The notes under the pieces: model-generated
The model's input: the letters and a program-made list of their open reading frames with translations, nothing else
The model's database searches: none
Told to the model about the DNA's origin: nothing
Translations under genes and position numbers: made by a program
Assembly: GCA_902809935.1 (NCBI GenBank)
Contig: LR778134.1
Coordinates: forward strand, 1,550,001-1,614,000
Direction: 5' to 3'
Length of the DNA: 64,000 bases
From: Ruminococcaceae bacterium BL-4
GTDB taxonomy: Bacteria > Bacillota > Clostridia > Oscillospirales > Acutalibacteraceae
Shown: piece after piece, positions 25,748 to 33,637 of the stretch
How the letters are laid out: every line of letters starts with the position of its first letter
Numbering within the stretch: position 1 is the stretch's first letter

Positions 25748-26653
25748 CTATCCGTTAACTATTTGTTTGATGATATCTGCGTAATTTGAACTAATATAGT
25801 TAGTAGTCGCTTTTGGCTCCCCAGATGAATAATCCACATTTAGTTCAAAAACAGGTTGACTATCTTGATCTTCAACCCTGTAGATAAAAATTTCTTTTCC
25901 GGTACTTAAAATGTCAGTGCCCTTTAGTGCTTTCGACATAGTTACAATAGAGTCGTAGGCCTTTTTAACACTGTCATACGATGCTTTTTCTTTAAGTGGA
26001 AGAGTAAATTTTACAGTTTTATAGTTTAATTCCTTAAAAGTTGTTCCGGGAATAAGATTGCCACAAATTGTTTGGTATAATTCATTCATAATTTCTGAAC
26101 TCGTTTTAAAGTTTGAGGAATTAGAGGAAGCCGAAGAACTGGCCATAGATGAATCTATTTTAGAAAATAGACTGTCTTTTTTATATGCCGATTTGAAGGA
26201 GTCCTTTATTGTGTTTGTACTTCCTGCACAAGTTAGAGTACTAATGAGTTCACCATTAGAATTTTTGTTAACCATAATGGTAACAGACATTTCATCTAAG
26301 GAAAAAATTATCTTTGAATATTTGAACGATTGATCAAAGCCACTAGCGTTTAGTGCTTTTGAGGAAGTGCTAATAAATTGATCTGGGGAGTTGGCTTCTA
26401 TTATTCTAGTGATATTTACTTGTAATTCCGTGTTGCTGCTTTTTTGATTGTTTCCGTTTTGCTCTGTTATTCTTATTTCTTTGTTACTATAGATTTTGCC
26501 AAACTCAGTGTTAATATTTTTGACTAAATTTGCATCTAAATAATTTTTTGAAGAAATAGAAACGGGAGATGAAGAGGTCGTCCCTGATTCGCCGCATCCT
26601 GCTAGGGCAAAGCACATAATTGCCGCCAAAAGCAATGCTAAAAACTTTTTCAT
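25748..26653 (-). CDS. Lipoprotein cargo gene inside the tail module
   Basis: A protein of 301 residues with a type II signal peptide, MKKFLALLLAAIMCFALAGC, and lipobox LAGC with Cys20 as the lipidation site. A Ser-rich linker follows, then an unrecognised secreted domain. It lies between the tail chaperones and the tape measure, where no structural gene is needed, and ends in a terminator, so it is a late-operon cargo ('moron') gene. Its ribosome site and signal-peptide codons are nearly identical to those of the lipoprotein gene at 49368. Surface lipoproteins of temperate phages can block DNA entry of related phages. That role is inferred, not shown. AAGGAG precedes the ATG at 26653. Confidence 0.65.
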   Translation of the reverse strand: MKKFLALLLAAIMCFALAGCGESGTTSSSPVSISSKNYLDANLVKNINTEFGKIYSNKEIRITEQNGNNQKSSNTELQVNITRIIEANSPDQFISTSSKALNASGFDQSFKYSKIIFSLDEMSVTIMVNKNSNGELISTLTCAGSTNTIKDSFKSAYKKDSLFSKIDSSMASSSASSNSSNFKTSSEIMNELYQTICGNLIPGTTFKELNYKTVKFTLPLKEKASYDSVKKAYDSIVTMSKALKGTDILSTGKEIFIYRVEDQDSQPVFELNVDYSSGEPKATTNYISSNYADIIKQIVNG

Positions 26654-26690
26654 AAACATCTCTCCTTCATGGGAATTATACGCCTGCCAA

Positions 26691-26870
26691 TCATTTTTGA
26701 CAAGGATTCCCATATAACTCAAGGAAAGTTGTTTCGTATCGATAGGTGGGTTCTTCGCCCAGCGACCGCTTGGAATCTATGTAAAGACACGCCTCGTCGA
26801 AGCAGTACGCTGTGTAAGGATCATGAATGCTTAGTAACTCTGCGGGCCTTTTTTGGTACGCTTTCGCCAT
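26691..26870 (-). CDS. Second tail assembly chaperone reading frame (gpT-like)
   Basis: A 59-codon frame that overlaps the end of the chaperone gene by 50 bp in another phase. Siphophages usually express the second chaperone as a fusion to the first by programmed frameshifting. Here the slippery-looking CCAAAAAAGG lies inside the overlap, and a shift of -2 (or +1) there enters this frame. An in-frame ATG at 26870 without a good ribosome site could also start it. The product ends in TTFLELYGNPCQK. Confidence 0.6.
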   Translation of the reverse strand: MAKAYQKRPAELLSIHDPYTAYCFDEACLYIDSKRSLGEEPTYRYETTFLELYGNPCQK

Positions 26871-27273
26871 CGTGATTGTCCCCAGAAGGCTTTGACTTTT
26901 GACGAAATCGACGGAGGATATCAACCCCCGTCTGACTGTAATTGTAAATGTAGGTGAGCTGCACATCGGTTAAATTGATTCCGGCAGCCTGCAGTTCATC
27001 ATAAGAAGGAGAGACAAGAGACGCTTTTGCAATGGTTTCAAACACCTTTGCCATGTTCAGAAAATCGCCTTCACCGGCCTTATTCGTGCCACCAGTGAAC
27101 AGATCCGCTGCTGTGTGCAGCAGTGGGTTTGGAATATCACCGGACTGTGCCAGTAAAAGCATGGACGGGCGCCGGAGCTTTACCGTAAAAACTTCCTCTT
27201 CTGCGAATCCGGGAAGATCAACTTCCACGCCATCCGCATACTTTTTGATTTCAGAAATATTTGTAACTGCCAT
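26821..27273 (-). CDS. Tail assembly chaperone (gpG-like)
   Basis: 150 residues between the major tail protein and the tape measure, the standard chaperone position. The protein has VDLPGFAEEEVFTVKLRRPSML and, near residue 90, a stretch matching the Bacillus-phage type tail chaperone family, followed by a basic C-terminus. It would coat the tape measure before tube assembly. AGGAGG precedes the ATG. Confidence 0.75.
   Translation of the reverse strand: MAVTNISEIKKYADGVEVDLPGFAEEEVFTVKLRRPSMLLLAQSGDIPNPLLHTAADLFTGGTNKAGEGDFLNMAKVFETIAKASLVSPSYDELQAAGINLTDVQLTYIYNYSQTGVDILRRFRQKSKPSGDNHDGESVPKKARRVTKHS
26847..26856 (-). other. Candidate programmed frameshift site
   Basis: On the minus strand CCAAAAAAGG, read as CCA-AAA-AAG-G in the first frame, lies inside the overlap of the two chaperone frames. 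The frame relation needs -2 or +1; a -1 shift would reach a stop after five codons. Confidence 0.5.
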
Positions 27274-27307
27274 AATAATGTTTCCTCCTAAATTTTAGAT
27301 TTCTGGA

Positions 27308-27335
27308 AGCAGGGGCTATTAAACCCGCCCCTGCT
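27308..27335. other. Hairpin between major tail protein and chaperone genes
   Basis: AGCAGGGGC and GCCCCTGCT form a 9-bp stem without a following T-run. It may lower chaperone expression relative to the major tail protein or act in RNA processing. Confidence 0.6.
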
Positions 27336-27346
27336 GTTGGATTACT

Positions 27347-27916
27347 TTACGCTGCCGCTACTGTGGGGAGCGCATCAACGATTGTCATTGCATATGCTGC
27401 CTGACCGCTGCCGGGTGTGCTGTTTATCGTATACTCATTAACCTGAAATACATTATCTTCAGCGCCCATGCAGACCGGAACACCAACACAATGCGGATAA
27501 GCAATGCAGGAGTAACCTGCAATAGTGGAGCCTTCCATGATTGCGGAGTATGCTTCCAAAGTGCCCGGCTTTCCTTCGGATTTTCCAGACACCGGGGGAG
27601 TGTACCCAGTAATTTTTTTACTGGTGGCGTCCTTTGTCAGAACACCACCCTGCAGCATCTGGATCAGATCCATGATCACCAGGTTGTCCGTTAGAGTCAG
27701 CTTATGACCGGTAATTGTAGTTTCCTCCGGTTTCTTTGCGTACATTTGGCCTTTAATGACGAGTTCCACCGCGTCTGTCGCTTTGGTCTGCTGTTCCACG
27801 CCTAGTTTTGTACCGGATGTAATTGCAATCGGTGCCACAGTAGTGTCGTCAGGCTTAAATACAATCATGGCGCAGTCGATCAGTGCCATGCCCTTTGGTT
27901 TTGTAATCTCTGGCAT
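27347..27916 (-). CDS. Major tail protein
   Basis: 189 residues, positioned after the tail terminator-type genes and before the chaperones, matching the tail tube subunit of siphophages. Recognisable segments include ALIDCAMIVFKPDD, GHKLTLTDNLVIMDLIQMLQGG and the C-terminal EYTINSTPGSGQAAYAMTIVDALP. It polymerises into the hexameric tube. Gene order rather than motif is the main support. Confidence 0.8.
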   Translation of the reverse strand: MPEITKPKGMALIDCAMIVFKPDDTTVAPIAITSGTKLGVEQQTKATDAVELVIKGQMYAKKPEETTITGHKLTLTDNLVIMDLIQMLQGGVLTKDATSKKITGYTPPVSGKSEGKPGTLEAYSAIMEGSTIAGYSCIAYPHCVGVPVCMGAEDNVFQVNEYTINSTPGSGQAAYAMTIVDALPTVAAA

Positions 27917-27935
27917 AATTTATCAGTTCCTTTCT

Positions 27936-28295
27936 TTAATTACGATTTACTTTAGATTCCTTAATCAGCCTGTAAGTAAGGTTTGTCATGTACCCCAATA
28001 CATCGGGATCAAGATAGTGTGGGCTTGGACCATCTACCAGTTTGAGGGCTGGGAAAAGACCGTTCATACTCTGCTTTACAGAGTCAATATAATCTTCAAA
28101 CTGATAATAAAAGTCGGAGGGATAATAAAGGAGCAGCTCATAAAGAGTCTGCTCCATAGTAATTCCGCGCGCTCCGTCTCCGTTGTTGCGGATGACAATG
28201 TATGGTGTCTTACAGGTGCCTTCATGCTGTCCGAGAGCATATACGTCAAAGCCCTTGCTTTTGAGATAGTCGTATATTGTTTTCCACATACGCAT
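27936..28295 (-). CDS. Tail terminator / tail completion protein
   Basis: 119 residues with MWKTIYDYLKSKGFDVYALGQHEG and SPHYLDPDVLGYMTNLTYRLIKE, and a long middle helix. The size and the place just before the major tail protein fit the tail terminator family (SPP1 gp17-like). Its ATG overlaps the stop codon of the upstream gene (TGATG), indicating translational coupling. Confidence 0.65.
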   Translation of the reverse strand: MRMWKTIYDYLKSKGFDVYALGQHEGTCKTPYIVIRNNGDGARGITMEQTLYELLLYYPSDFYYQFEDYIDSVKQSMNGLFPALKLVDGPSPHYLDPDVLGYMTNLTYRLIKESKVNRN

Positions 28296-28639
28296 CACAC
28301 CCGATCAAAAAGGCCCTGGAGCCCATACATGACCCCTGGAGCTTCGTGCTGCAGAGTTGGATAGATCACTGCATATCGTTTTTCATTGGCAAATTCCAGA
28401 TAAACTCCGTATTCCACGCCGTGTGCGAGAGAAATGCGGATCCCGGTGTCAATTCGCGTACAGTCGCCGTGCAGCCGATCTCTGGCCTGTGCTGTCCGAT
28501 CTGTCCAGGGGCGATCTTCCTTCGCCTTTGCTTCGATTTTACTTGCAGCAGTGCGGCCATAAGCCATCACTGCCTGCTGTACTTTTTGAGGAAGTGCGTC
28601 AAGTGACTGGTAGATTTCTCCGAAATCAAACATACTCAT
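28295..28639 (-). CDS. HK97 gp10-like head-tail/tail completion protein
   Basis: 114 residues with the pattern of gp10-like proteins: an N-terminal helix (IYQSLDALPQKVQQAVMAYGRTAASKIEAKAK), DRPWTDRTAQARDRL, and VEYGVYLEFANEKRYAVIYPTL. It overlaps its upstream neighbour by 4 bp and lies in the connector block between capsid and tail genes. Confidence 0.78.
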   Translation of the reverse strand: MSMFDFGEIYQSLDALPQKVQQAVMAYGRTAASKIEAKAKEDRPWTDRTAQARDRLHGDCTRIDTGIRISLAHGVEYGVYLEFANEKRYAVIYPTLQHEAPGVMYGLQGLFDRV

Positions 28640-28992
28640 GCGCTATCGACCTCCGTAAGAGACAAGTCCATGCAGACTCCCAGCATCCCGACATCGTCTA
28701 CCGTGTTCACCTTAAAAGTGTGACCGCTGATTTTCAGGGTGTCGCTCTTCTTGGGATATTCTGAATGCATAATGAGAAACATAGGCTGCTTGCTGTCAGA
28801 CAGCTTTCCTGCTTCCTGAATAGTTACATTGAGATAACTGTTTGACGTGTGGAAAAGTCCCTGCAGGTCAGTAACTTTTTTCGGAACACCGGGGGAACCA
28901 TATTGCCCTTTACTGGGGCGCCACAGTTCTGCGGATTTACCATATTGCTCAATCGCCTGTGAAAGCGTGTAAGCTTGCTGTATCAATCCCAT
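28636..28992 (-). CDS. Head-tail adaptor (stopper-like) protein
   Basis: 118 residues. The C-terminal part, with ILMHSEYPKKSDTLKISGHTFKVNTVDDVG, is beta-rich and fits a head-completion or stopper protein. GGGAGG abuts an ATG at 29001, so the ATG at 28992 (9-bp spacing) is chosen over longer frames reaching 29019. Confidence 0.65.
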   Translation of the reverse strand: MGLIQQAYTLSQAIEQYGKSAELWRPSKGQYGSPGVPKKVTDLQGLFHTSNSYLNVTIQEAGKLSDSKQPMFLIMHSEYPKKSDTLKISGHTFKVNTVDDVGMLGVCMDLSLTEVDSA

Positions 28993-28997
28993 AAAAA

Positions 28998-29261
28998 TCA
29001 TCCTCCCTGAATCACACATGAGCCGGATGGACGCACAGAGGCGGCAAGGCGCAGCCAGTAGCGAGATGTATCTGCGAGCGTTAACCCGGATACTTGTACG
29101 GTGCTGTTTTCCGCCTTAATAATCAGGCAGCGGTAGGCAGCAAGATTGACGTCTCCGCCGGCGCGCTGGAGCTGATAATTGAGCTCGTCATCATCGAAAT
29201 AAGGCGCTTGCTTTTCGCGGCACAGCATTTTTAGTTCTTCCAGCGGAGTCATGTCAGCCAT
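28998..29261 (-). CDS. Head-tail connector protein (gp6-like)
   Basis: 87 residues, mostly helical, starting MADMTPLEELKMLCREKQ and containing DDDELNYQLQRAGGDVNLAAYRCLIIKA. This is the typical small connector encoded right after the capsid gene in HK97-type phages. Confidence 0.72.
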   Translation of the reverse strand: MADMTPLEELKMLCREKQAPYFDDDELNYQLQRAGGDVNLAAYRCLIIKAENSTVQVSGLTLADTSRYWLRLAASVRPSGSCVIQGG

Positions 29262-29274
29262 TCTTTAAGCCTCC

Positions 29275-30312
29275 TTAGCCGTTTGTGATGAGTTCGGCCA
29301 TTGGAATCGACTTAGGATCAAACTGAATCGCCCAGTTAGAGGAATTGCCAAGCTGTTGATTAGTGGGGGATTCGCTCCAGCCGGAATTAGGCACTTTAAA
29401 GCTAAATCCGTTCGGATGAATCGTTTCACGGATACGGGTATATAGGGTTTCCTGGCCGCCGTTTTTGGCCGGATCATACTGTGTGTCATTCGGACGATCC
29501 AAACGGGCATTTGCCGTGCGCAGTACACCGCCGCCTAAAAGATAACTGGTATATTTTATGAGCCCTTTATTGGCGCCATCACCGCCTACAGCTACTGCGG
29601 GTACGCCATCATCGATCACTACGGTATACCCGTTCATAGATCCTAAATTAAGCGGCCGCTGAATACCGTTAGCGTCGGTCTGCTTCCAGTACTCTAGCAA
29701 TTGTTTGTTTTCTAAGGTCTTGGCGACGTTGGAATGCATAATAACCAGTGAAAATAGCGACTTATTGTCACCTAATGCTTCTGTTGCAAGGTTATTTAGA
29801 TCCGTATCTCCAATGACGTAGGGGGTAGCCGTTGCACTGCTTAAGTCAACTACATGATTATCCTGCCACTTCTTGGCGTTGCCGGAGGCTCCGCTAACAC
29901 CCATTACAGCATTGAGTATCTGCAGCATGATGGTTTGGCGCTGTTTCTGCCAATATCGGGCTACAGATTGCGCGATGTGCCCCATGGGGTCATTTCCGAC
30001 TAGTTCAGCAGAGAAGTTTCTCGCAGTAAACCCTTTTGCACGGCCGTAGACTACACCGGTCTGACTGCCGCCGTCTGTTTCAGTAGCAGGAATATCGGTC
30101 TGGCCGTCATAGTTAACGGGATCGCCGCCGAGAATGTTATAAAATGGTACGGTGTATAAATTTCCGCTTCCCCGGATTTGCTGTGCGATTACACCGTCCT
30201 GTGCCATTGCGCCGCTGTTTAAAATGGCAGTGCGTACCGGGTCCGGAGCTTCGCTCCAAGCGTTATGAAATAATTCCTCGTCGAAAGGAAATCCTAGAAA
30301 AGTTCCAGGCAT
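29275..30312 (-). CDS. Major capsid protein
   Basis: 345 residues, directly after the scaffold gene. Segments such as GNLYTVPFYNILGGDPVNYDGQTDIPATE, GRAKGFTARNFSAELVGNDPMGHIAQSVARYW and the late KYTSYLLGGG fit the coat proteins of clostridial and Bacillus siphophages with the HK97 fold. No protease domain is present, which agrees with a separate scaffold protein. Confidence 0.88.
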   Translation of the reverse strand: MPGTFLGFPFDEELFHNAWSEAPDPVRTAILNSGAMAQDGVIAQQIRGSGNLYTVPFYNILGGDPVNYDGQTDIPATETDGGSQTGVVYGRAKGFTARNFSAELVGNDPMGHIAQSVARYWQKQRQTIMLQILNAVMGVSGASGNAKKWQDNHVVDLSSATATPYVIGDTDLNNLATEALGDNKSLFSLVIMHSNVAKTLENKQLLEYWKQTDANGIQRPLNLGSMNGYTVVIDDGVPAVAVGGDGANKGLIKYTSYLLGGGVLRTANARLDRPNDTQYDPAKNGGQETLYTRIRETIHPNGFSFKVPNSGWSESPTNQQLGNSSNWAIQFDPKSIPMAELITNG

Positions 30313-30314
30313 AA

Positions 30315-30917
30315 TTATTTACCTCCTGTTTCGTTTGCCATTAGCGTTTGATAGGCTTCTGGCTGTTCATTTTTGAGCTTAAACTGGTCCATATAGGGCA
30401 GCTTTAAAAACTCTTCTTTTGTCATGGCTTTTTCCGGTTGATGGTGGCTGCGCTGAAAGTTCCCAAGACTCCCGGTTCCACCGCTTGGGTTCTGATCGGG
30501 ATCAGCCTGTGGAAACATAGCAGCATAGTCCTTTTTGCAGGACTCCAACAGAGCATCGGAGTCTTTTAAGGATCCGTCGTCTGCAAATTCCACGGTATTG
30601 CCCAGTTTAAACATGATGTAATCCGTATCTTTGCAGCCGGCGGCAGTGAGAGCATTCTGTAGGTTCCACGCTTGCCGGTCTTTGATGCGCCCGGCTTTTT
30701 CGGCGCTCAGCTGAGTCTGCAGATCTTTCACGTCGACTTTTTCCAGATCTGCAATCTTTGTGTTAGCTGTCGTAAGGTCGGTGCGCAGGGTGCTGATCTC
30801 GGTGTCTTTAGTCTTAAGCTGAGTGCGCAGAGTAGTAAGCTCTGTGCCATGTTGATCCAAGATTTTGTCGATCACATCTTTTTCGAGACCGAGGTCAGCT
30901 AAAAATTTTCTGTCCAT
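30315..30917 (-). CDS. Phage scaffolding protein
   Basis: 200 residues, highly charged and helical, with a long predicted coiled coil (TTLRTQLKTKDTEISTLRTD). It ends in a Gln-rich region and KEEFLKLPYMDQFKL, a capsid-binding-type C-terminus. It sits immediately before the coat gene, separated by 2 bp. AAAGGAG precedes the ATG at 30917; a longer frame to 30938 includes this ribosome site and is rejected. Confidence 0.85.
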   Translation of the reverse strand: MDRKFLADLGLEKDVIDKILDQHGTELTTLRTQLKTKDTEISTLRTDLTTANTKIADLEKVDVKDLQTQLSAEKAGRIKDRQAWNLQNALTAAGCKDTDYIMFKLGNTVEFADDGSLKDSDALLESCKKDYAAMFPQADPDQNPSGGTGSLGNFQRSHHQPEKAMTKEEFLKLPYMDQFKLKNEQPEAYQTLMANETGGK

Positions 30918-31010
30918 AAGTTTCTCCTTTCGCAACACACGTTTTTACCGAGGTGCCGATCCTCCGTTGCCCCGTAGTTTCGCGACGTCGGGCCGGTCAA
31001 TTTTTTGTAT

Positions 31011-31036
31011 GAAAAAAGCAGCCCTGTAAAGGCTGC
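31011..31036 (-). terminator. Intrinsic terminator ahead of the scaffold gene
   Basis: On the minus strand GCAGCC and GGCTGC pair around a short loop, followed by TTTTTT. It lies inside the late operon, after two short genes of unknown function. Confidence 0.8.
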
Positions 31037-31054
31037 TTCAGTCTGAAATAATAT

Positions 31055-31333
31055 TCAATCAGAAAAATCATCGGATTCGTTTTGGTCTTCTGCTGCAGCT
31101 ACAATTTTCGCAGCATTAGCAATTACAGTATCATACAGAGCATCTGCCTGAATATTTGTCGCCATAACTGCTTTGTCATTAACACTGCATTGATAATATC
31201 CGGTCAACATTTCTCTGGTATCGCTGTCAATTCCGATAATTGCAAGGGAACGAAGATTATGTTTATCAAACTCAGCGAGTCCTTTATTGAGCCACTGCGC
31301 ATAAGGCTTATCACTAATTAATATGTTCGGCAT
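31055..31333 (-). CDS. Phage protein of unknown function
   Basis: 92 residues, MPNILISDKPYAQWLNK..., ending in an acidic EDQNESDDFSD tail. No family is recognised. AAGGGGG precedes the ATG at 31333, and the frame overlaps the upstream gene by 20 bp. A terminator follows, so it belongs to the small-gene cluster between the MuF gene and the scaffold. Confidence 0.55.
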   Translation of the reverse strand: MPNILISDKPYAQWLNKGLAEFDKHNLRSLAIIGIDSDTREMLTGYYQCSVNDKAVMATNIQADALYDTVIANAAKIVAAAEDQNESDDFSD

Positions 31334-31562
31334 GCAAATCCCCCTTGTCTTTGGGCGGAGTGATTTCTGCACCCCATTGGTAGAGTTCGTACAATAGCCG
31401 ACCAATATTGGGAATACTCTCTGCTTCAGCATCAGACAAATCCACCGCACGCCACGATGTTAGGCCATCAAGATATCGGTCAAGCTGAGTAGCCAAGCGG
31501 TTAATATTGGCTTTGAAAGTCTTTTCGTACTGCTTATCCTTAAAAATAATTCCGCTGTCCAC
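31314..31562 (-). CDS. Phage protein of unknown function
   Basis: 82 residues, helical, starting MDSGIIFKDKQYEKTFKANINRLATQLDRYLDGL, with an acidic middle part. The frame overlaps the next gene by 20 bp. No domain is recognised. Confidence 0.55.
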   Translation of the reverse strand: MDSGIIFKDKQYEKTFKANINRLATQLDRYLDGLTSWRAVDLSDAEAESIPNIGRLLYELYQWGAEITPPKDKGDLHAEHIN

Positions 31563-31590
31563 TTTTGGTTTCCTCCTTAAAAATAGGCAT

Positions 31591-31622
31591 AAAAATACCG
31601 CCCTGCCTTTTGGTGGGTGGCT
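31591..31622 (-). terminator. Probable intrinsic terminator in the late operon
   Basis: On the minus strand GCCACCC and GGGCGGT pair with one mismatch, followed by ATTTTTAT. It directly follows the gene ending at 31621. Confidence 0.5.
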
Positions 31623-31935
31623 AGTCTTTATGGTTTAATTCTTTCATCTGTCTTTTAATCTCAGCATCTATTGTTTTAAACCGGTTATAATTTTTAATAT
31701 CCGTTTGATTGGCGTATCCTTTAAGAGACTCACGCTCTGACATCAAATCTCTGATTTCTGGATTTGTCTGACAAACTAAATATTCTTTTCCACACCTTGG
31801 ACAACAATAATAAGTATCTTCTATTCCACAGGTGTGCATCCGGGTTTTTAAGCAAATTTCATTCGTATAGAAATCTTTTTTGCAGAAAGCGCACGTTATT
31901 TTTAGAGATTGTTCTTTTGGAATCTTTACATTCAT
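31621..31935 (-). CDS. Small zinc-ribbon-like protein downstream of the MuF gene
   Basis: 104 residues with two Cys pairs, CAFCKKD and CCPRCGKEYLVC, which could bind one zinc, followed by a charged helical C-terminus (IKRQMKELNHKD). No family is recognised. It is the second of two small genes directly behind the minor capsid gene with the toxin-like C-terminus, a position used by immunity genes of MuF-type phage toxins. That role is a hypothesis. Confidence 0.5.
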   Translation of the reverse strand: MNVKIPKEQSLKITCAFCKKDFYTNEICLKTRMHTCGIEDTYYCCPRCGKEYLVCQTNPEIRDLMSERESLKGYANQTDIKNYNRFKTIDAEIKRQMKELNHKD

Positions 31936-31940
31936 TTATT

Positions 31941-32132
31941 TTACCTCTCTGCTTTTTTGTCTTTGGGCTCATATCCTATTCCATTATTACACTCCTTTAA
32001 CTTTTTGGGATCTGAATAACACATAAATTTTCCTGGAATTCCTTCTGGAAAAGCATCACAGGCACAATTCCATCCATCTATATTAGGACGTTGATGTTTG
32101 CAATTATCACAAGCATAATCTATACAGATCAC
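31941..32132 (-). CDS. Small Cys-rich protein overlapping the MuF gene
   Basis: 63 residues with six Cys (CIDYACDNCKHQRP, CACDAF, CYSD), enough for a small metal-binding fold. The ATG overlaps the stop of the MuF gene by 4 bp, so the two are translationally coupled. It is a candidate cognate immunity or chaperone partner of the toxin-like domain; homologues in phages without that domain would argue against this. Confidence 0.5.
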   Translation of the reverse strand: MICIDYACDNCKHQRPNIDGWNCACDAFPEGIPGKFMCYSDPKKLKECNNGIGYEPKDKKAER

Positions 32133-33637
32133 AAATTTGCCTCCTTAACATTTTCAATATATAGCTTCATGGCTTCCGGGGGAACTTTAGATCCTCTGGA
32201 TAAGAGGACTTCTACCTCAGCAATACATTCAGCTCCATCGGTCTCGGCGATTTTGCTAATGCCTTTGACTCCTTTAGTTAAAAGATTTTTGTTCATTTCT
32301 TTGATTTCTGAAATTGATTTTCCGTAATAGGATTTTGCATGCCCGCACTCATGAATTACAGCTTCTTTTAAATTACTTGGAAGGTTAATAGCAGTGGACG
32401 CTATCTTTTCGTCTATTTCTTTAATTGACATTCCAGCCAATATCCTGCTGTTTACATTTATATTTATGGATCCGTATTCATTTGGATATACCTGAAGCAA
32501 GGCAGGTTTTCCTGATATCTCATCATAAAAATCTCCAAATTTAGCTTCGGAGATATACATGCCTCCGGCTTGCTCATATTCATGAATGGTATTTGAAATA
32601 ACATTAGAGACTTCTGGTGAAATTTTGTGCGTGTCTGCCAGCAGTTCAAAGTCGTCTATGTCAATTGACTTTATTATACCACGCTTTTTAGGCTCCGCAA
32701 CGGAATTTCCCAGCCATTTATCAAGTGCCGGACTGTCACTTTTGCCGGCAGCCCAGTCGCCTAATTCCTTACCGATCTCATCATAGCTTTTCGGAATCAC
32801 CGCCGTGACTGTACACATGCCGTTTGGGTGGTCAAAGGGGAGAGCATCTTTTCGGTAAATCCTGCCGTCACGCTGTGCACATAGCTCGCACATGCGGGCA
32901 CTGTGACTGCTGTGCCACTTGTATGATTCAACAAAAGGATTATCCTTCGTCGCTCTTTGGAATGACAGCTGATAAGCATGTGTAACCGCTGTGCGGGCAA
33001 GCCTCTGCGCGTTATAGTCAACCACTTGATTGACACCCGGATAAACAATGTTCCAGTTCCAGGGTTTCGCGGCCTTTGGATCAACGTACATCTCCAGATC
33101 CTTCGCAAGGTCAAAGGCGGATTTCTGTGCATCAATTCCTTTGACAATCACGGTCTGGATATCTCGGTTATACTTTTTGCGGTAGTTCCAAATTCGATCA
33201 GACAGCCCGGAAAAGTCTTTGTAAATTCCACCGGACATCAGCTCATCGGCAGCAGACTGCGGGACTCTAGAAAAAACATCCGAAAAATGTTTGGAAAGCG
33301 CATCAGAAGCATGTTTCGAAAGTCCTGAAGCAAGTCCGGAATAAAACGCCTGTTCTGCCTTTACAGGGGCTTTTGCAGACTGTAGCAAACTATTCGTAAC
33401 ACCTGCTTTAATCGTTGTATAGAGCCGCTTGCTGTCTTTCTGCAGGCTTTGCGCATAATCCTTGACCCACCGATAGGTGAGAGACTCTGGGTTATATCGC
33501 TGCAGGCGGTGGTTTAAGTCATCCGCGATTTCCTGATAGAGATCGGCGATCTGTTTTTGTTGTGCCTTTGTGATTGCGACACGCGCCTGCTCGGCGGCTT
33601 TGACGAGTTCCCAGTAATTTCCCAGCCGGCCGGACAT
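32129..33637 (-). CDS. MuF-type minor head protein with C-terminal HECGH metallopeptidase-like domain
   Basis: 502 residues. Residues 1-290 are the phage head morphogenesis (SPP1 gp7/Mu gpF) domain with RTAVTHAYQLSFQRA and the zinc-like SARMCELCAQRDGRIY-x-DALPFDHPNG motif. The C-terminal 180 residues are unrelated to head assembly and contain HECGH at 429-433, the HExxH zinc-peptidase motif, followed by AETDGAE about 30 residues on, which could supply the third ligand. MuF proteins with such variable enzymatic tails are known as phage-borne polymorphic toxins carried in the virion. The activity here is inferred from the motif. Two small genes follow, the first overlapping by 4 bp. Confidence 0.82.
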   Translation of the reverse strand: MSGRLGNYWELVKAAEQARVAITKAQQKQIADLYQEIADDLNHRLQRYNPESLTYRWVKDYAQSLQKDSKRLYTTIKAGVTNSLLQSAKAPVKAEQAFYSGLASGLSKHASDALSKHFSDVFSRVPQSAADELMSGGIYKDFSGLSDRIWNYRKKYNRDIQTVIVKGIDAQKSAFDLAKDLEMYVDPKAAKPWNWNIVYPGVNQVVDYNAQRLARTAVTHAYQLSFQRATKDNPFVESYKWHSSHSARMCELCAQRDGRIYRKDALPFDHPNGMCTVTAVIPKSYDEIGKELGDWAAGKSDSPALDKWLGNSVAEPKKRGIIKSIDIDDFELLADTHKISPEVSNVISNTIHEYEQAGGMYISEAKFGDFYDEISGKPALLQVYPNEYGSININVNSRILAGMSIKEIDEKIASTAINLPSNLKEAVIHECGHAKSYYGKSISEIKEMNKNLLTKGVKGISKIAETDGAECIAEVEVLLSRGSKVPPEAMKLYIENVKEANL

